The position numbers and the translations under genes are program-made. The notes beneath the pieces were generated by a model that had not been told where the DNA came from, ran no database searches, and saw only the letters and a list, made by a program, of their open reading frames with translations. Shown piece by piece: positions 1 through 12,169 of a DNA stretch of 64,000 nt. This DNA comes from Tigriopus japonicus (taxonomy: Eukaryota > Arthropoda > Copepoda > Harpacticoida > Harpacticidae). The DNA lies in contig CM021317.1 in assembly GCA_010645155.1 (NCBI GenBank), positions 2,133,565-2,197,564 on the forward strand, written 5' to 3'. Within the stretch, counting starts at the first letter, position 1. The number at the start of each line of letters is the position of its first letter.

Positions 1-177
1 TGAAATTTCTGACCTCTGAAAAAAACTATCTCTGATGTGCCTATATAAATTTGAGGAGGAAAAGGTTTGTTATGGATCAGTCAGATTTTTATTCCTAATT
101 CTACAAAAAATATATACTGTACCAAGCACAAGCAACATACAATTAGGTTAACACCAGATCAGTCTACAAGGTTATAT

Positions 178-1389
178 TCAAAGACCTGCTTTCAGGAACT
201 CCATAGATAGCAACCTTGGTGTTGTGGAGTTGTCCAAGGGATCATCTCGCCACTCTTGAATACGGACCAAGCTCAAACCAAATCTTTGGGCTTCCATGAT
301 AAACTCAGAGATGTCATGGTTGAAACTTGTAGGATCAGCTACATCCACACCATTGATATCTCTAAAGACTGCTTTTCGGCCCTGATTGTCAATACAAGCT
401 CGTTATTTCACTTTTAGCTACATTACTATTGTTAGAGCACCAAAATTAGAAGAGTACGCACATGAAATTGGCCACATGCGATTAAGTGTCATGGTATTTG
501 AAAGGAAAAAGAAGAGCCAAAGTAAATTCAAGACAAGCCCTGTTCATTCCAGAAAATAAACAAATCTTGCAGGAGGAGCAATTTTGATTTAGGAAGATTT
601 AAGAAAATGGTTGCACTTTGTCTTTGGGTTACCTTTATAAATTCGAATACTTTGGAGATAAGTGAGACAGAACAATTGCATGATTGTACGCTTCTAATTA
701 TAGGTCTTCTAGATATTACCTCATATTGTTTGAAGGGATGAAACTCGCACAAAAATAGTGTCCCTTTTGGTTTCAGATGTAGGCTGACTTGATGAAAGAA
801 TGAAGACAGATCTTTGACGTGTTCTAAAACAAGATTGCCAAAAATGAAGTCCGCTGATTCCTTTTTCAACGGCCAACTTTGGGTGATGTCATGTTGAACC
901 AACTTTAATTTGTCCTTTACACTTGGGAGAATCTTGGAACAATCCTCAATCCTTGTCTTGGTTTGTTCCAACATTCCCTGAAAGAATACTAAATACTAAT
1001 ACTAATACTGAAATACCAAAAATTTTAACCTTTTTTGGAAATATTCATGGTAAGGACGATAGCGATTTTAATTGCCGATTTTATATGCAATACCTCAGAA
1101 AAATCCATGGCAAAATACGAATTGAGGTCAGTTCCATGTTGACTCAAAATCCAATGGGTGTGCCTTCCTGTGCCACACCCAAATTCCACCACACTTTTGC
1201 CAGCCAAATCAAACACTTGACTTCGAAGGACCTAAAATTAGATCAGAAGCACAGTTTTTAGAGTAAACTCCAAAGGATATAACACGAATAATACCAAGAT
1301 TTGTGTACCTTCTCATCTAAATCTCGGGTTTTGTTTGGACATGTGTCATATGTTCTAGACCACGTGTTGTACGCCTCAGCAATTTCCAT
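178..1389 (-). CDS. class I SAM-dependent methyltransferase, 4 exons
   Basis: Predicted cytosolic small-molecule methyltransferase; substrate unknown. Exons (minus order) 1309-1389, 1094-1231, 720-977 and 178-381, all phase 0 with GT-AG borders, give about 226 residues. The motif EAYNTWSRTYD near the start is followed by the SAM-binding loop VVEFGCGTGRHT (residues ~41-52), the acidic post-I segment YFAMDFSEGM, then FIFGNLVLEHV and LKPKGTLFLCEFHPFKQYE. The last exon carries HDISEFIMEAQRFGLSLV and ends in PRLLSMEFLKAGL. I placed the last acceptor at 382-383 because it keeps phase and joins KQYE to GRKAVF, the order seen in bacterial-type Methyltransf_11/12 proteins. The frame stays open upstream to an acceptor-like AG at 1473-1474, so the protein could be longer and the first exon may be missing here. 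It is distinct from the PEAMT-like gene at 31-32.6 kb. Confidence 0.75.
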
Positions 1390-1472
1390 TGGATCTTTTG
1401 ATGAGCGATCACTCGTGTTTGGCTCAAATTCAACGAAACGCCCCCTTAGGAATGAAATTGTTTGATTTACGT

Positions 1473-4286
1473 CTGCTAGTCGTCAGACCTCATAAAAAAC
1501 AACTCAAATGGATGGACAGGCTTAATATGAGAAATTAAACAATCAAAATTAGTTATTGTTGTATCCGTCAATAACAACGTCATTCTAATATTGAGAGATA
1601 TGCAGACTCTATCGAGTGTTCCCATATTCAGCTTTGATTGTAGTTTCGCTTATTTCAGAACATATTCTTGTGTCAAATATTGACACAAAAAAATATTAAT
1701 ACGGAAGTTTTAAAATTTGAAAAAACACGTTCATTTCGATGATGGAAAGACATTTTTTATTGAAAAAAATCATGTGAACTTTTGCATAAAGTTTTGAAAT
1801 ATTGCTAGATTTCCTCCGAATTCGTTTTAAGCTAAAAGATCCTCAGATATTGTTACATTCTAATTGAATTATTATGTTGCTGACAACAATGATAGAGGTA
1901 TTTTTATATGACTGACCAATAGGCAACATTTTCCCAATCATCTAAATGGAGTCTTGAACTTTTACACTGAAAATTGTATGACATGGATTCTTTAGCTGTT
2001 GCATTATTTGAACTTAATAGTACCTTCCAAATTAAGTAGGGAACAATAGATTTGTCATTTCAAACTGAGAAGGTGAAATCAAGCAATCTCCAAATGGTGG
2101 TTTGATTGTGCATAACAAAAATACGAAATATTCTTCCGAAAGTTAGAATAATTAATCCATTATTTCCAAACTGGTTCTAACAAGTATTCTTGGTAATTCA
2201 CCTTCACATTAGCAGGACACTAGACCAAAAATATTGGTGCATGCCACACAAATCAAACCTCAAAGGAAAATGTGAAAACCGCAGTATAAATATTCATTCC
2301 CAAAAGTAATTCCCCAATGTCCACTTTATGGACGTTCTTTGTCAGACGAGTTATTACGTAAGACATGAGTCGAAAAAGCATCGCGTAAAAGGAAGGCAAA
2401 GGAGATTTTTTTTTTACGATAAAAAGAAAGAAGAAAGAAGGAAAGGCTCATTTTTGCTTATCGTGGAATCCTAGTCATCACATCTTAAAATTAGAATGAA
2501 TTCAAGATGCTTTATTGTCTTGCTCTGATAAAAATTGTGTTTTCTCACTTTGCTTTAACACTGAGAAAAACGGAAAACGGGAAAGGATAAGTAGTCTCCT
2601 TTGCTTTCCTTTTATTTTCAGTGTGCGCCAGAATATCACCTTTATGTAGAGCTGATATTCTTCCATGTAAAGTAAAAAACACTTCTTATTTTTTCTCCTG
2701 TCATTTAGTTCTGAGGTGTTCTAAAATGTTCCAGCATGTTATCTACAACAATTCTGGTGGAACTAGTCTGACTAAAAGTACATAAGGGTTGAATCATTAA
2801 TCAAAACGAAGCAAAAAAGAACCAAGCGAATCAGATTTGAGTTGAAACGAGTAAATGCAAGTTTCTTATCACACAAATACCTAAAACAAAACCATTGATT
2901 GCCTGCATTTTACGTTCTTAACATTTTGAGACGTTTTAACCAAATACCGGATACCCATGTCATTTTTCCTGAACACAATATATCTATCACAACTATGTAC
3001 CAGTACTTTGTGGGAAATTGTATTTGGCAGTTCTTGATGATTTATGAATAAATCAAGCTCCCTTTTTCCCACGCGAATGGTTCCTTTGGGACCATTAATT
3101 AAGACACTAGTACTCAGCAGTGCTCAGTTTGTTAGCGTGTCCAAAGACGCCTTTATTAGAGCGTCATTGTTTGACCGCGTGCGTACTGGTCAGCTAACAG
3201 CATAGCCTACCGGTCAATTAGAGGTTTGGGAAGTGACGCCTTCCCTATTCCTTTGATTGACAGGAGGGCGGCAATAATGTTGAAAACAAACATCAATCAA
3301 ATGCTTAATTAATGAGAGCTGATTAATTGATTACAATCTGAAGCGTCTCTTTGGGGCTTGCTTTTTAAAACAAAAGTAAATTGAATTGAAAAAAACAATT
3401 GCCTAACAAAAGTTAGTGAGCTGGGTACTATCATTATGATCATTTTATTTTTGAAGGAAGAAATGCTAAATTCAAAATATTTTAGAACCGTTGAACGGTA
3501 ATTCATACTGAGACTTCTATTATTATTATTATTATTTTATTTTTGCGGAATGAAATGACATTAATGAAAAGAATGCAAATGGTGGAGTTACAGTTGAATT
3601 CATCGTGGCTAATGGGGAGACGAGTTTTTTCCTCCAATTTCCCCGGTTCAATTCTTCTACCCGACCTACCTCAAGGAAACTTTTAGCCGTGCACGAATTT
3701 ACGGACTTGAAATTGCCTATCAGGAAATTGGCTGGCTTCAACCCTTAAAACCCTCCCTTGCATCAACAATCCAACCCAAAAAACGCCAAGTATTTTTCAT
3801 CTCTTGCCCTTTTGGCTTATTTTGTATTATCCTTACAATTGAGCAACTCGTGTTCTTCTTTAAACATCGTTCAGGAGAAATATATAAATGATAAAACGTA
3901 CACATTGCACGCACACATACACGTACAAACATTGTACATTTTCTTGTCGTTTCTATTGGCAAGCATTATTTGCCAACTGTAAGTTTAGAAAACATAAATT
4001 CTAAAAAATAAGTTTCACCTTCCTCGTGAATAAGCCTTTTGACAAGAATGAACTGGAATCACAATCATTTATTTTATTAAAGACACAGTTTAAGAAAAAC
4101 CATTGGCATTGAGTATTCAGAGGCGATAAAGTTATAAAAGATATCTTCAAGCTATGAACACGAACTAGCTGCAATAAACGGAAGGCAAGAAGTAATAGAC
4201 ATTTCCATTGTATATTTACATTTCATCAATCTTGATAACATTGCATAAGAGTATTCTGACGATTATGGGAATAACAGTTTTCCCAC
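1473..4286. other. gene-poor AT-rich spacer
   Basis: I see no convincing gene. Open frames here are under 75 codons and lack splice or motif support. 2400-2440 is purine-rich. 3175-3240 resembles the region upstream of the ALYREF-like gene at 5.2 kb (see findings). 3880-3945 is an ACAC-rich stretch. The end nearest 4287 probably contains the 3'UTR of the neighbouring minus-strand gene: AATAAA is read on the minus strand near 4068-4073. Confidence 0.5.
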
Positions 4287-5034
4287 TTAACGGGCTTTGA
4301 GATACGAGTCCAGTTCCTTGTTTAAAGCTTCGGCTGAGAGCGTAGCCTTCTTATTGGTATAACCACGAGTCCTTCGATTCCCGCCTTTTCTACCAGAAAC
4401 CTTGATGACTCCATTTTCTTTGGGTTTGGTGATACGCCCTTTGGCACCTCCTTTTGACGAGCGTTGATCAATTCGGCGGAGTTTGGAACTGGGTTTGTTG
4501 GAGACTGCGGATGTTGAGCTAACTATTTGGATGTACATGGCTCGACCATCCAATGGGACCCCATTGTATTGCTTCATGGCTAAAAAGAAAAGGATTGAAT
4601 GTTAGTACAGGAGGGTTATTGAAAATAGGAATAGTAATCTTACCTTTGATTGCATCCATTTTGCGCTCGAAAGTGACGTGGGCTGACCCCAAAGAGCATC
4701 CCTTTTGGTCGTAATGAACCACAGCTTGTTTGACTGGTCCGAGCTCTGAAAAGAGCTCATGCATATCGTTGTCAGAAACCACCTTGTCCAGATTGGAAAT
4801 GATTAATTTGGCGGGACCAGATGAGCTTCTTTTGGAGGTTTCGCTTTGAGCGCGATTGGCACGCTTTTGAGTGGGATTGCGGCCATTTTTGGGCAGAGGA
4901 CGACTCCCATTAAGAGCACCTTTTTCAAGGCTGGTTTTGAGGCTCTTTTTGGCTTGGGATGGACCTTTGATTTTGGTACTTCTGGGCTTGTTTTGTTTGA
5001 TGATATCATCAAGGGACATGTCGATCTTGTTCAT
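4287..5034 (-). CDS. ALYREF/THO4-like mRNA export adaptor, divergent RGG-poor paralog
   Basis: Nuclear RNA-binding adaptor of the TREX complex, expected to bind the helicase UAP56 and hand mRNA to the NXF1 export receptor. Exons 4644-5034 and 4287-4579 join in phase 1 ([13 protein letters not shown]), giving 227 residues. Visible parts: N-terminal UAP56-binding motif [14 protein letters not shown] (residues 3-16), a Lys/Ser-rich linker, an RRM at ~76-152 with LIISNL and GSAHVTFE, and the C-terminal helix [12 protein letters not shown]. Unusually, the Arg-Gly blocks typical of ALYREF are missing; the linkers are Lys, Ser, Asn and Pro instead. It shares the intron position and both terminal motifs with the gene at 13.7-15.1 kb, so the two are duplicates. 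The start is the ATG directly before the conserved motif. Confidence 0.88.
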
Positions 5035-5172
5035 GGTGAGGGATTGGAGCTTGATTGAAATCTGAAATAGGAAATTTGTTAATCAATTTATCCCGAAACA
5101 TGAGTGGTTTAATATGAGCTTACCAACGACAGTAGGGAGATGTTCACTCAAAGAATGTTGGTTATGAACTGA
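5035..5172 (-). other. 5'UTR with short intron, ALYREF-like gene
   Basis: A leader exon ends at 5124 (TTG|GTAAGC). The intron ends at 5062-5063 (TTTCAG), and 27 bases of leader then precede the ATG. The probable transcription start lies around 5170, some 20-30 bases downstream of a TATA box. The first intron therefore lies wholly in the leader, the same plan as in the paralog at 15-16.7 kb. Confidence 0.55.
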
Positions 5173-5180
5173 GCAGGTTT

Positions 5181-5192
5181 CCTTTTTATACC
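5181..5192 (-). promoter_or_regulatory. TATA box of ALYREF-like gene
   Basis: GGTATAAAAAGG read on the minus strand, about 150 bases upstream of the ATG and followed at the expected spacing by CTCAGTTC, a plausible initiator. Upstream (5205-5290) is a CpG-rich block holding CTGGTCAGC and CCGGTCAA. Confidence 0.6.
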
Positions 5193-5289
5193 GAGGTTTT
5201 AACCTTGTGTCCGCGCGCGCTGGTCAGCCCACTAGCTTGGCGCGCCGGTCAAATGGAAGGTGAAAGCGTCCAAATAAAAAGTGACGCTG

Positions 5290-8200
5290 TGCATCACGCA
5301 ATGATTGATTAACGACAATTAAAAAGAAATCAAACGCCTGTTATGAAATTCATTGATAACGAACGATGAGTAATTTTGCCACGAAATAAAGTTTTTCCAT
5401 TTGGCTCACTAATGAAAATTGAAACTTAAAGTTGAACTTCAGTTTCTGTAGATAATTTCAACTTTCATTTGTAAGAATCCAGACATTAAAAGATACTCAC
5501 TTTTGCAAAAGAACGATGGTTAAAAACATCATACCAGTTTGGTAATTCGGAACTAAGCCCGTTTTGACCACCCGCAAAAAGACTAAAAAATTGCAAATCT
5601 CGAAAAATCTCTTATGTTGGGTGATATTTAGAGATTTTAAAACATACAGTTAATGTTTCAAGTTTCGATTTTAGTCCATTCTGAACATGGTCCTTCCAGA
5701 AATCGTAAAATTGTTAGACATGTTTCTGTGTAATTTTTGTTGAACACACCATAAAGTGTACGTTAAATAACTATGAAATACATTTTCCTAAAATTTTATT
5801 TTAAGTGCTATTTAAGTGACATTACATATTATTTTCGAATTCGATGAAAAGCTTGATTAGTGATAGGGAACAAATGGTTAGGAACTCTTCTAAAAGCCTA
5901 CTCAACAAAAAAAAACCTGCTGGAGAAATGTGCTAATAAAATGCGCTTATTATTTTTATAAAATTTACAAGTGGTTTGGATTAGAAACATTTATTACATT
6001 AGAGGTTAATACCTTTTTAGGTTTGAATAAATATGATGTAAATACCGGGATCAATAGATTTTCTAGAGGAGACCAAGAAACATTTGCTGAAATGTTTCGT
6101 AAAAAAACCATTGGTTCTGAAGTGGACAACAAATTAAAATCACGCCAAAAATCATCTGACATTTTATTTTATATAACTTGTTTATATTACCTAAATCTAT
6201 TATCAACATTTCATTGGTATCCAGGCTCAAAACCACTTAGAACTGCACTACTCGAAATGGCGGAAAAAGATATATACTGTATACTATTCCGAGACCTTCC
6301 AAATTGTTCTTCAAATACTCAATCAACCAAAGAATTTCAAGTTTCTTCTGATAAGTATCACATTGCTGTGATAATGATCTGCATGATTTCATTTACATAC
6401 GTTCACAAATCGTCCCTTACTTGAGTTGGTTAAATTTAATGTTTCGGTAATCCTGCATAACCTCCCTCATCTGTTGAAAGTGTGAAAAGATTAAAAACTG
6501 GATGAATAAAGTTGCTCCAACTTAAACCTTATAAATCTTCTGAAGATTTTTCATCAATTGTTGATTCGAGTTGCCGTTGGTGAATTTAGTTTTTTTTCGG
6601 ATTAGACCTTGTTATGAAAAAGTGATACACAATGAAAGAGAAAACTTTTTTTTACCAATTCTGAAGACGTATTTCGGTGTTTCTTATTCTCTTCTTATAT
6701 TATGATTTTTCGGCTTTTGTTCTAAACATTAGCCTGGCGTCTTCTTGCTCTAACTAGAAATACAAGAAACTAAGGACAAGCAAAAGGGATCCCAGGTTGA
6801 GTAACTATGATTGATTTTGGTTCAATTCAGCCTTTAGGGCACACCTTAAATAATGGTCCTTAGAGAAGAATTCGCTTTTTCATAGGATATTTTTTATCGA
6901 TTATATGAATCGACGATATTGAAATAAGCTCGTCGGTGAGATTTTTACATCGATTGGGACTTGTGTCAGTTTTATCAATCCGCCCTTTAAAAATCATTGA
7001 TTGTTTGGCAGAGGTGGGTCTTTGAAAAAGTCAGTAATCGCTTTTTCTGTTAAAAGCAAGGGCCACAAGGTGGAATGATTTTTCAAGAAGTTGTAAGCAT
7101 GGCTTTGTTGGATGTTATTGATAACACCTTGAAGAAATATGTGCATTTCAGACGCAAACCTCACACTTTATTCACCATCTTGGCTTTAACTATAACATCC
7201 TGTTTACTAAACTAAAGATTAGACAAAAGAATCTCATTGCATGCAACCAACAAATAGCAAACGTAAAAAAAACTCATGTTATGGTAATGGAAGGATCTAC
7301 AAACAATATAGATTGCAGAATTAGGTTTGCTGCCTACAAAGATCGCTATTTCTAAAAAAGGCCGTTATAAACTTAAAATCATCAAGCTAAGGATATATCA
7401 ATGTAGCAGTACACATTGTTTAATTGACTTGGAGATATTACCTCTAAGTTCCAAAAGTATTTGAGAACAGTTTTGATGTGATGAGACATTAAATGCCACA
7501 TTTGAAATTGAGTTCTGGTAATTAGGCCATGGGCCAAATATTGAAGTAATGTCACTAAAAACATGCTTAAAACACATTTATGACTATTTTCTTTGATGCA
7601 ATTGTTAGGCACACGTGGGTATTTTTCTGTTCAATTTTGAATGTCTATTTTTGAACAACTTGAAGGACAAAAACGGAGTGAGGTAAAGCCATATAAAACA
7701 ATTGCTAAATATATTTCGACAATATTTTAGGTACATACGTCCACGAGAGTACCTTACAGTAGGAATGAAAATTTCAGAAGATTGTTGACTAGAGTATTTT
7801 TCATGACTTTACATCCTTTTTGCTAGTGACCTAATTGATAGAACTCTATAACTTGTGCGGCATTGTCTCTTCACCTCAAACTCGTCTCAAATGTCTTTAG
7901 AACTTGTAAATGACTTCTCCTGCTCAATTAGGAGCCGTGGGTACTCCATGAATGACGTTTTAAGTCCAAATGCAAGTTATTTGCTCTTTTTGACATTTAT
8001 TTGCTCTTTTTTACACTTATTTACTCTTTTTGACATTTATTTGCTCTTTTTTGACACTTATTTGCTCTTTTTGACATTTATTAGCTCTTTTTTCGACATT
8101 TACTTGCTCTTTTTTGACATTTATTTGCACTTTCAACATTTGTCTGCACTTTTGGTCACATTTTTTTGCAACTTTTGGCAACTAAAAGGGTAAGATTATT

Positions 8201-8989
8201 TGCACTTTCTGCCCGTCCCTAATGATGAATCATAATAGATCACCAATGATTTACATAAAAAACTAAATGAATACTGCAAACTATTTATCATTATTAATGA
8301 TAATTAACTGTGAATTGAGCTTTTTTAAATTGTTCGTTTGGAGTTAGTTATCGCCATGTTGAGAGGTTTTTGGACGAGAAAGTGGATACATCAATCGAAC
8401 AAAGCGTCTTTAACCAAATATTTAGGCGGTATATTACTGTTGGATTAATTTTGGAATTAAAAGGAGTTACTTTTGGCAGATCTGAGCCACCCTTATAAAG
8501 TCGGTTAATCAGAAATAGTACTTAAGAATCTATCTAACTCTGCTTTAAAAGCTGTTAGTGGATCAACTCCTACATATTCCCGACGAAGACTAATAATATG
8601 CAAAAGATTGAATAATGAAGAAATCCGATAAAGAAGAGAGTTCATTATCCGATCTTTATTATTCGATTATTCTTCATAATTCGATCGAACTAGTCTGGAT
8701 TCCTTGGGATTTGGAGGTGCTCTCAAAGCACAGGTAAAACTGGTAAAACTTCTACGATCTACGATCCCAACAGCTGACCTCTAATCCTGGGTTAGGACAG
8801 GGCAACACATTTCATGAATTTTTTTTCACTTTTTCCAGTTCTTTTGTATTCTTTCATAATTTTGGTAGATATACATTTTATAGCGTTTTCGTGAAAAGTT
8901 GTTTCATTTTTTCTCCATTATTCGCATTTTTAAACTTATCGAAATTTGGTGTTTTTTGCTTGATAAATTTTAATGGAAAAAAAACAAGA
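5290..8989. other. gene-poor spacer
   Basis: No gene recognised. The longest open frame (5930-6424, plus, 164 codons) is AT-rich with no motif, signal peptide or splice context, and I treat it as chance. The only structured part is the degenerate tandem repeat near 8.0 kb, entered separately. 8600-8690 holds a weak palindromic stretch. Confidence 0.5.
7975..8165. repeat. degenerate ~20-bp tandem repeat
   Basis: About nine imperfect units of the type TTATTTGCTCTTTTTGACAT. The last units drift to TTTGCACTTT and end close to CTGCCCGTCCCTAA at 8208-8221. That ending resembles a hAT-type terminus, but I found no matching left end. Confidence 0.75.
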
Positions 8990-8997
8990 GCTGTGAG
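8990..8997. repeat. left target-site duplication of hAT element
   Basis: GCTGTGAG, identical to 10122-10129. The exact match implies a fairly recent insertion. Confidence 0.88.
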
Positions 8998-10121
8998 CAG
9001 GGTGGGCATTTGATTTTTGGACATTTTGTCCACCCCTGTCCAAAAGGTGTCCAAAAATAAGGCTGTCCAAAAATAAGAGTGTCCAAAAGTGTCCAAAAAT
9101 AGTAATTCGAAAAATAATGGTTAAAGACATTTTTAGAATAACATTCTACAAACTTTCTCTCCAAAATAAACGTCACTTGACGAAATCTAAGCAAGAATAA
9201 GTCAATTCAGCATAAGAAACTTACACTTAATACATGAAATGAGCCAATACCTTGAAGGCCAAACTGGACATTTGAACTTTCCACTCTTTTCATTTGACCA
9301 CCGAGCATCGTCCAAAATGTGGGAAAGAATGATCGACTGAAGGAATGAACGAACAAACGAATGTGAGACTGGGACTACTAATAACACGCTCACACCACAC
9401 TTCATGTTAAACATAGTATGCGAGTACATTTTAAAGCTAATTGTGTCTTGATTTGTGACAAGAGAAGGTTACTTAGTATTTTGATTTATATTCCAAAGTT
9501 TATCATTGTTGCAAGTGTTTCCCATCCAAGAGGCAAGAAGTCTTTTGACCTGACTGTCCAAAAAATGTTACCTATAATAAAGCACACTCAAACTGATATC
9601 AGATTGCAATGTGGGTATTATAATGCTTTTGCCAAAGAATTAAAGCAGTGTTGTTTTACTATTAAAAAAGACAAGACTCTTGTTTACAGATGAGGAAATA
9701 AAATGTAAATCTTGAAACATTTTGAACAGTTACACACATTTTACCATATTGTATAAACAAAACATTTTTTTACAATTTATTAACAAGTTATCATGGCAAA
9801 GTTTATTTCTCCAAGTAATGTTCCCATTAATAGAACTATTTTTGTTTAAGTACACAACCATGCATTTTTTAGAATTCAATTACTTATGTAGTGGAACTGG
9901 TTTTTCGTCTGATTTGTACAACTTTCTTTTACGTTTGTTGGACTTTTGGACACTTGTGGACATCTTTTGGGGATTTTTGGACACCCTCTGGGGATTTTTG
10001 GACACCCTCTGGGGATTTTTGGACACCATCTGGGTATTTTTGGACACTTTTGGACACTTTTGGACACTTTTGGACACTAGGGTGTCCAAAATGCTCTCGA
10101 TGTCGAAAAATGCCCACCCTG
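8998..10121. mobile_element. non-autonomous hAT-type transposon, 1124 bp
   Basis: The ends are inverted repeats: CAGGGTGGGCATTT at the left and its complement AAATGCCCACCCTG at the right. CAGGG-type termini are typical of hAT elements. It is flanked by a perfect 8-bp direct repeat, GCTGTGAG, at 8990-8997 and 10122-10129, the target-site length expected of hAT transposases. Inside each end is an array of GTGTCCAAAA motifs in inverted orientation (about 9003-9100 and 9950-10095), which probably serve as transposase-binding sites. The middle has no transposase; its longest frame is 91 codons (9418-9693) with no recognisable domain. The element must have been moved in trans by an hAT transposase not present in this window. 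Confidence 0.9.
9945..10085. repeat. internal tandem repeats of hAT element
   Basis: Three to four 21-bp units (GGGGATTTTTGGACACCCTCT type) are followed by three to four 11-bp units of TTTTGGACACT. They form the right subterminal array. The left end carries the same core motif in the opposite orientation but without the 21-bp unit. Confidence 0.85.
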
Positions 10122-10129
10122 GCTGTGAG
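10122..10129. repeat. right target-site duplication of hAT element
   Basis: GCTGTGAG, the partner of 8990-8997. Confidence 0.88.
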
Positions 10130-11510
10130 TGAATGTTTTCTTAGTCTTTGTGGCCCTTAATTTTGATTTATTCATCAAATGATATTAATTTAGTTCGTGT
10201 TCCTCAAGTGTGCGCTCTTTTTGCATTCTTTGGCGTTTTTTGCATGTTTTTTCTGCCCTAGTTAGAACAGAGCCCATGAATGATCTTGATAGTTTGTTAA
10301 ATTTTAGTGAATACTAGTGCACTATAGTGTTCTAGTGAAAACGAAAGAGGGTTTGTCGAAACCTAAAACACAAAACTAAAGATGATATATTTGAGAAACT
10401 TATTTTGAAATTTGAATTCATCTTAAGTGCAAAGTTGACCAATTGTATAATGGAAAAAAATGTGTTTCAGAGATTTTTGGACTCAAAACAATCAACTTCA
10501 ACGCCATTCTTCGGAGAGCATGTCGGCTTCCTGTTCCGGTAGGGATAACCAAAATCAAAATTTCAGCCGAAAGCTTTTTCAGTCCAAAAACAAAACGATG
10601 AATAGGGAGGGCTTTAATGACATTTGATTTACCTCATACCTAAACCACAAAATCATGCGTTGCATAAATTGAATTTCCCTTCCAGTTGAAGTACACATTT
10701 TGTCTCGAGAGCTTCAGTTGCGCCTCTCAGTCCTAGAAAATGTTATTCTTATGTTTATTTACTGCCCATTCGCTTAAATTTCAACTCAATGTTATACTTA
10801 ATTTTCCAAAACTTGGGATCCTTTCTAAGGCATTTTTCATAGAACTGCCAGTAGATTTCTCTTTTGCTAGATTTCTACATTCTTGGATGTTCTAGAAGTC
10901 ATTCCAGTTCAGAGGATTGCATCCAAATTACCAAATGGGCAACATATAAATATTTTTGAAAATTGTAAGGAACACAACGCAACAGGATTTGATTTGTTGA
11001 CCATTTTAATTTTTGACCGGGTTATACAATATACCCCAAAATTACCCGAAGACCATTTGAGCCCAAGAAACTAACATCTGTCCCACTTGTGGATGCTAGT
11101 CCACACAAGACCCTCGACTTTTTCGAATGCGGGCAAGGGCAACCAGGGACGGGGGTGTCATTACTTTGGTGCGAATGGCCAGCGCGACCACCTTCCTGGG
11201 ACTTTGGAGAGGACAAGAACGACCTCGGTTAGCAATAACAACTTGCTGACCATTGGAGTCCACGGGCATTTTGATACATATTTTTAAGAAGTCATCTTGT
11301 GGTAAAAAAATAGACGACCGAAGATTTTCACTTTAAAAACACATTTGGCCATCTCTTTGAAGTTTTTAAAACCTAAAAAAGCTTAAATACAAAAATTACT
11401 CATGGAAAAATTACCTTTAAAATGGATTTTTCGTTAAAAATACCTCAAAAAAATTCAGATAAAAACTGGGGGAAAGCTGATTTTTTTTTTGAAAAATATA
11501 TTTCAAATCT
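10130..11510. other. intergenic, no gene recognised
   Basis: Mostly AT-rich. 10205-10265 has repeated TTTTTGCAT-like motifs ending in CTGCCCTAG. 11085-11260 is a GC-richer pocket open in several frames on both strands. It might be an exon relic, but I could not match it to a family. Confidence 0.4.
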
Positions 11511-11609
11511 GAGGCTAGTCTTTTAGACGCAAAAGATCGATCTCTAGATCGTACTTTAGTACTGTAAGTCCGATCTTGAGATCGATCTTTGCGTCTAAAA
11601 ACTAGCCTC
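11511..11609. mobile_element. 99-bp inverted-repeat MITE
   Basis: The ends GAGGCTAGT and ACTAGCCTC belong to arms of roughly 40 bp containing TTTTAGACGCAAAAGATCGA and its near-exact complement, with AGATCGATCT palindromes inside. It can fold into one long hairpin. No clear target duplication was seen. Confidence 0.75.
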
Positions 11610-12169
11610 TGGTCTCTACTTTTCACATTTCAGCCCCACTCCCTAAATTCTAGTGAAACTGGATGAAATCAAATAAGCTTGAACCTTTAAGGTTTGACAA
11701 GTTTGTCTATCTATAATAGAATAGAAAGTACAAACTCAGAGCTACCTAGGAAAGTATTTGATATGAAGAAGATTGTATGAGTGTAAACTTTCTTTTCACA
11801 GCCTTCGGTTGCAATATCACAGATGTAGAGGTAAATTCAATGACTAAAATATCCTATAAACCATAATGAGAGGGTCCATTCTACGCCAAACGACCCATTT
11901 TTCCCATCGGTTTCGCGATCTCTTTTTTGTTGAAGGAGCCATCATGAGTCCCCGAAGAACACCCTCATGGAAATTGGCGGATAGTAGAAATGCAGAGGAG
12001 ACAACCATAAGCCACTCCTTAGCTACTATGGTTTAGAACCTGGTCAACGACTGGTTATACTATAAAGAGACAGCCTCTTTTGGAGTGTGTGGACAAATAG
12101 GCCCTCACTCACACCTTAATGATTACTTCACTTCATTTGAAGGAATTCCTAGCAACTGCAGGATGGTAT

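Noticed and set aside
5930..6424. 164-codon plus-strand open frame
   Set aside because: AT-rich codons, no motif, no signal peptide, no splice or promoter context; consistent with chance in this composition.
9418..9693. 91-codon frame inside the hAT element
   Set aside because: No similarity to hAT transposase motifs (zinc BED, RW, dimerisation region) visible; probably chance.
11085..11260. GC-rich pocket open in several frames
   Set aside because: No family recognised and no splice pair found; noted only as a possible relic.
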